Assembly: GCF_009765225.1 (NCBI RefSeq)
Contig: NZ_VMSF01000001.1
Span: forward strand, 2,728,001 to 2,792,000
Source of the DNA: Leifsonia sp. AG29
GTDB lineage: Bacteria > Actinomycetota > Actinomycetes > Actinomycetales > Microbacteriaceae
DNA length: 64,000 nt
Direction of reading: 5' to 3'
Position numbers and translations under genes: made by a program. The notes below the pieces were generated by a model. It was given only the letters and a program-made list of their open reading frames with translations, had not been told where the DNA came from and made no database searches. Shown piece by piece: positions 57,433-64,000 of the stretch (positions are counted from its first letter, which is position 1; every line of letters starts with the position of its first letter).

Positions 57433-58241
57433 AGCGCACCTCCTGCGGTCGGGGCGGTCAGCGCCCGGAAGTGGTTCTCCGGGTCGGGGGACGCGGCGCG
57501 GAGCTCGCGCGTGTAGGGGTCGCGCGGACGGAGGATGACGTCGTCGGCGGCCCCGTGCTCGACGATCCGGCCCTGGTTCAGCACGATGATCTCGTCGCTG
57601 AAGTGGCGGGCGGTCGCGAGGTCGTGGGTGATGTAGAGCACGCCGAGCCCCTCCTCCCGCTGGAGGTCGGCGAGGAGGTTGAGCACGCCGAGGCGGATCG
57701 ACACGTCGAGCATCGACACCGGTTCGTCGGCGACGAGCAGCGCCGGCCGCGAGGCGAGCGCCCGCGCGATGGCTACGCGCTGCCGTTGGCCGCCGGAGAG
57801 CTCGTGCGGACGACGGTCGATCACGGCGTCGGCGTCGAGCCGGACGCGGTTCAGCAGGCGCCGCACCTCGGCGTCGACCTCGGCGCGCGGCACGACGCGG
57901 TCGAGCCGGAGCGGGCGCTCGATGTGGTGGCGGATCGAGTGCGAGGGGTTGAGCGAGGCGAACGGGTCCTGGAAGACCATGCGCAGCTGCTGGCGGTACC
58001 GCCGCAGCCGTTTGCCGCTCCGCGGGACCGGTGAGCCGTCGAGCAGCACCTCGCCGCGCGTCGGCGTCTCGAGCTGCGTGAGGATCTTCGCGATCGTCGA
58101 CTTGCCGCTGCCCGACTGGCCCACGAGTCCGATGGTCTGGCGCGGGCCCAGCGTGAAGCTGACGTCGTCGAGCGCCTTGAGCTGCCCGGAGCCGCGGACG
58201 TTGTAGATCTTGGTGACGTTCTTGAACTCGAGCGTGGTCAT
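57429..58241 (-). CDS. ABC importer ATPase, DppF/OppF-like
   Basis: A 270-residue ATPase: Walker A GQSGSGKST (41-49), Q-loop FQDPFASLNP, signature LSGGQRQRVAIARAL, Walker B LLVADEPVSMLD and the switch His in YITHDLATARH. It overlaps the DppD-like gene by 4 bp. It lacks the usual C-terminal oligo_HPY zinc segment in full, so it is slightly short for the family. Confidence 0.95.
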   Translation of the reverse strand: MTTLEFKNVTKIYNVRGSGQLKALDDVSFTLGPRQTIGLVGQSGSGKSTIAKILTQLETPTRGEVLLDGSPVPRSGKRLRRYRQQLRMVFQDPFASLNPSHSIRHHIERPLRLDRVVPRAEVDAEVRRLLNRVRLDADAVIDRRPHELSGGQRQRVAIARALASRPALLVADEPVSMLDVSIRLGVLNLLADLQREEGLGVLYITHDLATARHFSDEIIVLNQGRIVEHGAADDVILRPRDPYTRELRAASPDPENHFRALTAPTAGGAL

Positions 58242-59062
58242 CGGACGACCACTCCTCTCTCTCCCGTGAGCCGGGGAAACGACTGCAGCAGCTTCTGCGT
58301 GTACTCGTGCTGCGGGTCGGTCCAGATCTGCTCCGCCGTGGCGAGCTCGACGATCTCGCCCTCGCGCATGATCGCGATCCGGTCGCTGATCTCCAGCAGC
58401 AGCGGGAGGTCGTGGGTGATGAAGACCACCGAGAAGCCGAAATCGTGACGCAGCTGCGAGATCTGCTTGAGGATCTCGCGCTGCACGAGCACGTCGAGCG
58501 CGGTGGTGGGCTCGTCCATGACCATGAGCTGCGGACGCAGGGCGAGCGCCATGGCGATCATGACGCGCTGCCTCATGCCGCCGGAGAGTTCGTGCGGGTA
58601 GGAGCGCACCCGCTGGGCGCCCACCTTCACGATCTCGAGGAGTTCCACCACGGCGGCCTTGCGCTCGGCGCGGCTCATCCCGGGGCGGTGCACGAGGAAG
58701 ACGTCCTCGAGCTGCGCGCCGATGGTCGCCACCGGATTGAGGGCGTTCATCGCGCCCTGAAAGACCATCGAGATCTTGTCCCAGCGGAAGCGGCGCATCT
58801 GCTCGGCGTCGAGCGCGTTGACGTCGACGTCCTCACCGCTCTCGTCGTGGAACACGACGCTGCCGGTGGTGATCACCGCCGGGGGCTTGAGGAGGCGCTG
58901 CACGCCGTAGGCGAGCGTCGTCTTGCCGCAGCCGCTCTCGCCGGCCAAGCCGACGATCTCGCCGCGCTTGATGTCGAGGGTGACGTTCTTGACCGCCGCG
59001 ACCGGCGGGTCGACGTCGTACACGACCGAGAAGTCGCGCACGGAGAGCAGGGAGTCTGTCAT
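58238..59062 (-). CDS. ABC importer ATPase, DppD/OppD-like
   Basis: A 274-residue ATPase: Walker A GESGCGKTT (41-49), Q-loop FQGAMNALNPV, signature LSGGMRQRVMIAMAL, Walker B LMVMDEPTTALD, switch VFITHDLPLL. Second gene of the importer operon, 94 bp after the binding-protein gene with a strong hairpin between them. Confidence 0.95.
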   Translation of the reverse strand: MTDSLLSVRDFSVVYDVDPPVAAVKNVTLDIKRGEIVGLAGESGCGKTTLAYGVQRLLKPPAVITTGSVVFHDESGEDVDVNALDAEQMRRFRWDKISMVFQGAMNALNPVATIGAQLEDVFLVHRPGMSRAERKAAVVELLEIVKVGAQRVRSYPHELSGGMRQRVMIAMALALRPQLMVMDEPTTALDVLVQREILKQISQLRHDFGFSVVFITHDLPLLLEISDRIAIMREGEIVELATAEQIWTDPQHEYTQKLLQSFPRLTGERGVVVR

Positions 59063-59095
59063 CGGGGTGTCGCTTTCGTCCTGTCCGCGGATCGC

Positions 59096-59137
59096 CCGGG
59101 GCGGGCGCGGGCTCGAAGGAGCCTCCGCCCGCCCCGG
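59096..59137 (-). terminator. Intra-operon hairpin after the binding-protein gene
   Basis: CCGGGGCGGGCG pairs perfectly with CGCCCGCCCCGG (12 bp) around an 18-nt loop that itself contains GCTC/GAGC. Its position between binding protein and ATPase genes is typical of hairpins that lower downstream expression or stabilise the binding-protein mRNA. Confidence 0.75.
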
Positions 59138-59156
59138 ACGGTTGAAGGGCTGACGC

Positions 59157-60833
59157 TTACTTGCCCGCGGGCTTCAGCTTCATCAGGACCTGAACAGCCG
59201 ACGGCTGGGTCGGATCGGCGGTCGCGTACTGGTCCTGCTCGCTCGGCCAGCCGGTGAACTTCCGGGTGTTGTACTGGGCCAGCTGCGGGTGGGTGCCGAT
59301 CGCGATCGCCGGGACCTGCTCGACGAAGATCTTCTGCAGCTTCTCGAGAGCGGCCGAACGGGCGCTGTCGTCGGACGCCGCGGCGTACTCCTTGAGCAGG
59401 GCGGTCGCCTCCGGGTTGTTGTAGCGCCCGAAGTTATCCGAGACCTTGCCGTCGGCGGCCTGGTCGAGGTAGCTGCCGTTCATGACGTCGTCGTAGATGT
59501 GCCACGGGTTCGAGCCCGAGCCGGTCCAGTGGAGGGCGGCGTCGAAGTTGCCCGAGGCGACGTTGGCGAACCAGGTGTCGGCGTCCGGCGTGGCGACCTT
59601 GGCGTCGGCACCGAGCGTGGTCTTGATCTGCGTGGCGACCAGCTGGATGCCGGTGACGTAGTCGTTCCAGCCCTGCGGGTCCTGCAGGGTGAACGAGACC
59701 GGCTTGCCCGACGGATCCGTCAGGGCGCCGTTGTTCCAGGTGTAGCCCGCGTCGCTGAGCACCTTCTTGGCGCCGTCGACGTCGATCTTGAAGGTCTGGT
59801 CCTTGTACTCGGAGGCGATGTACTGGTCACCCGTCGGCTGCGGGATGCCGGTCACGTTGGTGAGCTCGGGGCCGGCGTTGCCCCGGGCCTTCTCGGCGTG
59901 CGCCTTGCGGTCGACGACCATGTTGACCGCCTTGCGGAACGCGACGTCGTTGAAGGGGGCCTTGGTGGTGTTGACGACGATCATGTCCGGGCTGAGGACG
60001 TTGGCGCCCCAGAAGACGTTGTGCTTCGGGTCCTTGTCGACGTAGTTCTTCTTGTAGTCGGTGATGAAGATCTGAGCCCAGTCGGTCTCGCCGCTCTGCA
60101 GAGCGCGCAGCAGGCCGGTGTTGTCGTTGTACTCGAGGTACTTGAGCTGGGCCACCGGCACCTTGCCGCCCCAGTAGTCGGTGCGCGCGTTCAGCACGAC
60201 GCCCTGCGACGAGAAGCTCTTGATCGTGTACGGGCCGGTGCCGACCGCGTTCTTGACCGCGTCCTTGGTGGGGTCGGAGATGCCCTTCCACAGGTGCTCG
60301 GGGACCATCGCGACCTGGAGCACGTCGCCCTGCTTGACGAACTTCGACTCGCCGAACGTGAGGACGACGTTGTCCCCGTCCTTCTTGATGTCGGAGAGCT
60401 TGAGGCCGCCGAGGTCGAGCGCCGGGGTGTTCTTGATGAGGGTGTACGTGAAGACGATGTCGTCGGCGGTGAACGGCTTGCCGTCGCTCCACTTGACGCC
60501 CTTGCGCGGGGTGACCGTCAGCTGCGTGTAGTCGGAGTTCCACTCGACCTTCGACGCGAGCCACGGGGTGGTCTCGTTCTTGCCGACCGGGTTCACGATC
60601 GCGAGGGGCTCGTAGATCATCCGGTCGTAGCCGAGCGACATGCCGGAGCCGGTCGTGATGAAGGGGTTGTTGATCTCGGTCGCCAGGATGGCCGCGCCAT
60701 CCGGCTTCGCCACGGTGAGCGACCCGCTCGAACCGCTCGCGGCGGCCGACCCGCTCGACGAGCAGCCCGTCAGCGCCAGGGCGCTCATGGCCGCGATCGC
60801 GGATGCCGTGATCAGGTATTTCCTAAGCCTCAT
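59157..60833 (-). CDS. ABC importer substrate-binding lipoprotein (family 5)
   Basis: A 558-residue SBP_bac_5 protein. Lipoprotein signal with lipobox ALTGC (Cys24), then the family features: PWLASKVEWNSDYTQLTVTP, KGVKWSDGKPFTADDIVFTY, TGPYTIKSF and FRKAVNMVVDRK. Family 5 binds oligopeptides, nickel or oligosaccharides; the GH3 gene in the same operon suggests beta-glucosides, as for the cellobiose-binding members of this family. AAGGAG precedes the ATG. Divergent TetR gene 160 bp away. Confidence 0.95.
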   Translation of the reverse strand: MRLRKYLITASAIAAMSALALTGCSSSGSAAASGSSGSLTVAKPDGAAILATEINNPFITTGSGMSLGYDRMIYEPLAIVNPVGKNETTPWLASKVEWNSDYTQLTVTPRKGVKWSDGKPFTADDIVFTYTLIKNTPALDLGGLKLSDIKKDGDNVVLTFGESKFVKQGDVLQVAMVPEHLWKGISDPTKDAVKNAVGTGPYTIKSFSSQGVVLNARTDYWGGKVPVAQLKYLEYNDNTGLLRALQSGETDWAQIFITDYKKNYVDKDPKHNVFWGANVLSPDMIVVNTTKAPFNDVAFRKAVNMVVDRKAHAEKARGNAGPELTNVTGIPQPTGDQYIASEYKDQTFKIDVDGAKKVLSDAGYTWNNGALTDPSGKPVSFTLQDPQGWNDYVTGIQLVATQIKTTLGADAKVATPDADTWFANVASGNFDAALHWTGSGSNPWHIYDDVMNGSYLDQAADGKVSDNFGRYNNPEATALLKEYAAASDDSARSAALEKLQKIFVEQVPAIAIGTHPQLAQYNTRKFTGWPSEQDQYATADPTQPSAVQVLMKLKPAGK

Positions 60834-60933
60834 TGCTTCTCCTTCGTGGCGGACACATGCGGCGTGCCCTGGGTGGTGCTGCGGAATTGCGGTGCCTTGC
60901 TTACCCGTCAGAAAGTGACGAGCTGGTGTGAGG

Positions 60934-60947
60934 TTACTGGCTGGTAA
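60934..60947. promoter_or_regulatory. Candidate TetR operator TTAC-N6-GTAA
   Basis: TTACTGGCTGGTAA lies in the divergent region between the binding-protein gene and the TetR gene, 46 bp before the TetR start. A second TTAC is at 60901 and a TCA/TGA pair near 60910. It is likely the operator for autoregulation and importer control. Confidence 0.5.
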
Positions 60948-60992
60948 GCTCGCACGCAACCAGCCCGAGTGAGAAGCACCACGGAAGAGCCC

Positions 60993-61664
60993 ATGAGCAG
61001 CGGCACCACCCACCCGCGCCCCGAGACGGAGCGCAAGCGCAAGGAGATCCTGCAGGCAGCGATCGAGACGTTCGGGACGAAGGGCTCCGTGAACGGGACG
61101 CTCGCCGACGTCGCCGAGCAGGTGGGCATGACCCATGCAGGCGTCCTCCACCACTTCGGATCGAAGCAGAACCTGCTGCTCGAGATGCTCGAGTTCCGCG
61201 ACCGCGACGACGTCGCGCACCTCGCCAGACGCCGCATCCCTGACGGCCCGGCCCTGTTCGCGCACCTGGTCGCCACCGCGCAGCGCAACGCCCTGCGCCC
61301 CGGGATCGTGCAGGTCTACACCGTGCTCTCCGCGGAGTCCGTCACGGACGACCACCCGGCGAAGAGCTTCTTCGAGGACCGGTACCGCGTGCTCCGCGGC
61401 GAGGTCGACGCCGCCTTTCGGGAGCTCTGCGCCCAGGAGGACGTGACGGACACTGCTGCGATCGAGAAGGCATCGGCGTCGATCCTGGCCGTCATGGACG
61501 GCCTGCAACTCCAGTGGCTGCTCGACCCCACGGCGGTCGACCTCGCTGAGGCGAGCGAATTCGCCATCCAGGCGATCGTGAACGGCGTTCTGCACCCGGG
61601 CCCGGGACTGTCTTCGTACCTTCCCGACGCCCGATCGGCGAGTGGCGGATCAACCGCCTCCTGA
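60993..61664 (+). CDS. TetR-family regulator of the beta-glucoside importer
   Basis: A 223-residue regulator: HTH with TLADVAEQVGMTHAGVLHHF (about residues 38-57) then GSKQNLLLEML, and a C-terminal ligand domain (TetR_C_6-like; ILAVMDGLQLQWLLDPTAVD). The ATG at 60993 has GGAAGAG upstream. Several actinobacterial TetR proteins of this type repress sugar or glycoside uptake operons; the divergent layout supports that here. Confidence 0.92.
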   Translation: MSSGTTHPRPETERKRKEILQAAIETFGTKGSVNGTLADVAEQVGMTHAGVLHHFGSKQNLLLEMLEFRDRDDVAHLARRRIPDGPALFAHLVATAQRNALRPGIVQVYTVLSAESVTDDHPAKSFFEDRYRVLRGEVDAAFRELCAQEDVTDTAAIEKASASILAVMDGLQLQWLLDPTAVDLAEASEFAIQAIVNGVLHPGPGLSSYLPDARSASGGSTAS

Positions 61665-61678
61665 ACCTCACCGACCGC

Positions 61679-62704
61679 TCACGTCGGTCTGACGGTCCGC
61701 CGGATCCGCCGGGCGACCAGGAGCCACACCGCCCCGCTCGCCGCCATGAAGAGCAGCGTGAAGGCGATGACGAGGAGGCCGCGCACCGCCGCCGGCCACG
61801 ACACCGTGTCCATGAGACCGACGAACCCGTCGTAACCGCCGTGCGCGACCACCACCCCGAGGAACGCCAGCACGGCGCCGACCGTCAGCCGGAATCGGCC
61901 GGCGCGCGCCCCTGCGAACACCGCCGCGGCGAGGACCGCGGTGAAGACGGGGTGGAGGAACGGCCCGGTGATCTCGCGCATGACCGTCACCTGGATGAAG
62001 GAGCCCAACCCGTTGCCCTTGGCGGCCTCTCCCCGCGCATAAGCCTCGAGGAGGTAGCCGAGGTTCTCGACGACGCTGAAGCCGAGCCCCACCGCCCCGC
62101 CGACGAAGAGGCCGACGCGCGCGTCCTTCACGGGAAGCCGGAGCGAGAGGAGCACGACCGCCGCGATCTTGACCGTCTCCTCCACCACCCCGGCCAGGAG
62201 GAGCGCGAGCTCGCTCGGGTGCGTGGCGGTCCCTCCTCCCAGCACGTCGATGAGCGAGTTCACCGGACCGGCGATGAGCGTCGCGGCCAGTCCGCCGAGG
62301 GCACCGATGAGCAGCATGCGCGGCGCCGAGAGCCCGTCATCGACTCGCAGCTTGTACGACATGGTGTAGAGGAGAGCGAGTGCGGTGGTGGCCGCTCCGG
62401 TCAGCAGCAGGAACGGCGAGAGCACCGCAACCTTGTCGTGCATGGCAGGAGGCGCGATCGCGGACAGGAGGAAGCCGGTGGCGAAGAGCCAGACCCAGAT
62501 GCCGGCGCTGCCCGCCACGATGATCCAGGCCCCGAACCGGCCGAGCCAGCGACGCGCCGGACGGGGCGGCCGCACGGGCTGCACCGGGACGACCGGGTAG
62601 GTGTAGGCGGTCCACTGCACGCCGCTCCACCAGCGGACGAACCGCGCGTCCTGCGGATCGGGGTACCAGCCGCTCGGCGGCGTCAGGGGCGGGGCGTAGG
62701 TCAC
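61679..62704 (-). CDS. PrsW-family intramembrane protease with DUF2510 domain
   Basis: A 341-residue membrane protein. The N-terminus has a short DUF2510 domain (PPSGWYPDPQDARFVRWWSG, residues 9-28), then about eight helices. PrsW motifs: VVEETVK (Glu pair), FSVVENLGYLL, REITGPFLHPVF and AHGGYD, the conserved Glu/His set of the glutamic-type protease. PrsW enzymes cleave anti-sigma factors in Bacillus; the target here is unknown. Confidence 0.93.
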   Translation of the reverse strand: MTYAPPLTPPSGWYPDPQDARFVRWWSGVQWTAYTYPVVPVQPVRPPRPARRWLGRFGAWIIVAGSAGIWVWLFATGFLLSAIAPPAMHDKVAVLSPFLLLTGAATTALALLYTMSYKLRVDDGLSAPRMLLIGALGGLAATLIAGPVNSLIDVLGGGTATHPSELALLLAGVVEETVKIAAVVLLSLRLPVKDARVGLFVGGAVGLGFSVVENLGYLLEAYARGEAAKGNGLGSFIQVTVMREITGPFLHPVFTAVLAAAVFAGARAGRFRLTVGAVLAFLGVVVAHGGYDGFVGLMDTVSWPAAVRGLLVIAFTLLFMAASGAVWLLVARRIRRTVRPT

Positions 62705-62804
62705 CTCGTCAGCATAGGAACTCCCGGCTTTCAGCGACTCACCCCAGAACGCGCCACAGAGCGCGGACCCGGCATTGGCCCGCGATGCGCCATAATCACG
62801 AACG

Positions 62805-63551
62805 ATGTCGACTCTTCCGCCGCCCCCGCCCGAGCCGCCGGTCCATCCGGAGGGATCCTGGCCTCCGCCGCAGCCGGCGCAATACGCGGCGCCCGCCTAC
62901 CCCGCGCCCGGTCAGCCGGCGCAGGCGTATCCTCCTCCCCCTTACCCCTACCCGGCCCCGCCCCGCACCAATACGCTCGCTCTGATCGGGTTCATCGGTT
63001 CGTTCTTCGTCAGTCTGGTCGGAATCATCTGCGGGCACCTGGCGCTCAGCCAGATCCGGAGGACCGGTGAGGGCGGCCGCGGGCTCGCGCTCGCCGGGCT
63101 CATCATCGGCTACGTCTCTGTGACGCTGGGCCTCCTCGTCGCGGTCTTCGTCATCCTCGTTGCGGCGATCGGGGCTGCCAGCGGCTCCTCGGGCGCAGTC
63201 GTCCCGCGGAGCGCCCCCGTCTCGAGCGACGACACCGCGACGGTCTCGAGCATGACCACCGCGCTGGGGTCCTCGCTCGACTCGATCGGCTCCTCGATGG
63301 TGGGATCGCCCGGATCGGCGCGGGACGAGCTGAGTGCCGCGTCGGAGGCGTTCAAGACGAGCGAGACGAACATCCGGGATTACTCTCTGCAGAGCGATGC
63401 GCAGACGGTCTCCGAAGACCTCGACTACTTCAGCGGCGACCTCGCGGATTACCAGTACGCGAGCGCCGGCAGTCGCGATGCGTCGCAGATCAAGACCGAC
63501 CTCGCCCAGCTGAAGGACGACCTCCAGACGCTCACCGACGACGTGCGCTGA
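62805..63551 (+). CDS. DUF4190 membrane protein
   Basis: A 248-residue protein: a Pro-rich cytosolic N-terminus (about residues 1-55), then a DUF4190 double helix (LALIGFIGSFFVSLVGIICG, HLALSQIRRTGEGGRGLALA, GLIIGYVSVTLGLLVAVFVI) and an exported Ser/Asp-rich helical tail (about 120-248). Function unknown; common in actinobacteria. Confidence 0.9.
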   Translation: MSTLPPPPPEPPVHPEGSWPPPQPAQYAAPAYPAPGQPAQAYPPPPYPYPAPPRTNTLALIGFIGSFFVSLVGIICGHLALSQIRRTGEGGRGLALAGLIIGYVSVTLGLLVAVFVILVAAIGAASGSSGAVVPRSAPVSSDDTATVSSMTTALGSSLDSIGSSMVGSPGSARDELSAASEAFKTSETNIRDYSLQSDAQTVSEDLDYFSGDLADYQYASAGSRDASQIKTDLAQLKDDLQTLTDDVR

Positions 63552-63712
63552 GGTCGAGGCTCGAACCCTCCCCTGCGAGCGTTCGGATATAGCCAGAGAG
63601 GCTTGTTCGAGAGCACCATGTAGCCGCCGCCGGCGGAACGCACGACGGCCCGCGGGGCAGCACGAAGAGGATCCCAGTCGCCCCTGCGGCGGCTGATCGG
63701 GAGGAGCCTCTC

Positions 63713-64000
63713 ATGACCGAACCATCCACACGGGCGCGCCACGAAGGGGCGCCCCGCGTCGACCTCGCCGACATCGTAGCGGGGCGCGTCAACCACGAGC
63801 CCGAGACCGCCGCCACCGCGGTCGCCCGCTTCCACGACCCCGAGCTCGAGTGGCGCCGGCTGTTCTCCGAGGTCTTCGGGACCTTCCTCCTCGTCCTCGC
63901 CGCTGCGGGCGGCGGGATGATGGGCGCGCTCTTCCCGGGCTCGGTGTCCCGCGCCGCGGCCGTGACGGCGCCCGCCCTCACCGTGCTCGCGGTGATCCTC
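63713..64000 (+). CDS. Aquaporin/MIP-family channel, N-terminal part (runs off the window)
   Basis: The first 96 codons. After a 48-residue polar N-terminus, RRLFSEVFGTFLLVLAAAGG and a second hydrophobic stretch match the first helix of MIP channels. GGGAGGAG precedes the ATG. The NPA motifs would lie beyond the window end, so water versus glycerol selectivity is not determinable. Confidence 0.85.
   Translation, partial: MTEPSTRARHEGAPRVDLADIVAGRVNHEPETAATAVARFHDPELEWRRLFSEVFGTFLLVLAAAGGGMMGALFPGSVSRAAAVTAPALTVLAVIL

Noticed and set aside
63552-63712. A tRNA-like sequence before the aquaporin gene (GGCTCGAACCCTCCC)
   Set aside because: It resembles an inverted T-arm, but no acceptor, D-arm or anticodon arm could be paired with it.

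Overview
The window is high-GC DNA with dense, mostly co-directional operons and many GTG starts. Gene content points to an actinobacterium of the Micrococcales, most like Microbacteriaceae (Leifsonia-like): a folate cluster running into DUF3180, bacterial-PH, DUF2520 and panC genes; tilS-hpt-ftsH; and paired NlpC and M23 hydrolases. The taxonomic placement is inferred from gene content and was not tested by a search.

Region 1 (1-13,458) is core chromosome. The minus-strand chain tilS, hpt, ftsH, folE, folP, folB, folK, DUF3180, two PH-domain membrane proteins, DUF2520 and panC is almost continuously overlapping. ppa is divergent from tilS. Two paralogous secreted coiled-coil peptidoglycan hydrolases (M23 and NlpC/P60) form an operon behind a GTCACA direct repeat. 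Region 2 (13,459-13,816) holds tRNA-Glu, tRNA-Asp and tRNA-Phe.

Region 3 (about 13,817-26,400) looks like an old integrated island. A tyrosine integrase with one in-frame amber codon sits beside tRNA-Phe. It is followed by a copper module: copZ-like chaperone, CPC-type ATPase, His-rich CPH-type ATPase, CsoR, SHOCT protein, DUF6153-like protein and a DUF305 lipoprotein. CsoR-like operators precede copZ, lie between the SHOCT and DUF6153-like genes, and precede a DHA2-type MFS exporter about 7 kb from copZ. A frameshifted HTH/Rep-like gene and a decayed second DUF305 gene mark turnover. No matching att repeat was found, so the right boundary is unknown.

Region 4 (about 26,400-38,000) is accessory: an AAA-type kinase, transporters each paired with a regulator (MarR, LysR, SoxR, TetR), an AraC regulator beside the stump of an SDR gene, an ArsR remnant in a 758-bp gene-poor gap, a lone ribbon-helix-helix protein, and an inositol-monophosphatase-like protein with a degenerate active site.

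Region 5 (38,200-49,000) carries a GH15-zwf-CoA-disulfide-reductase operon, small membrane proteins, a cupin, an HTH/membrane pair and a cation antiporter. A shared motif (GGACCTTCGCC and DosR-like variants) precedes the GH15 operon, the DUF7144-like gene and the cupin, which suggests one stress or hypoxia regulon. Region 6 (49,000-53,051) is an MmyB-type regulator with an MFS exporter, an aldo/keto reductase and an NAD(P)-binding protein; two copies of one operator link them. Region 7 (53,058-61,664) is a TetR-controlled peptide/oligosaccharide-type ABC importer translationally coupled to a GH3 beta-glucosidase, so it probably imports and hydrolyses beta-glucosides. The window ends with PrsW, a DUF4190 protein and the start of an aquaporin.
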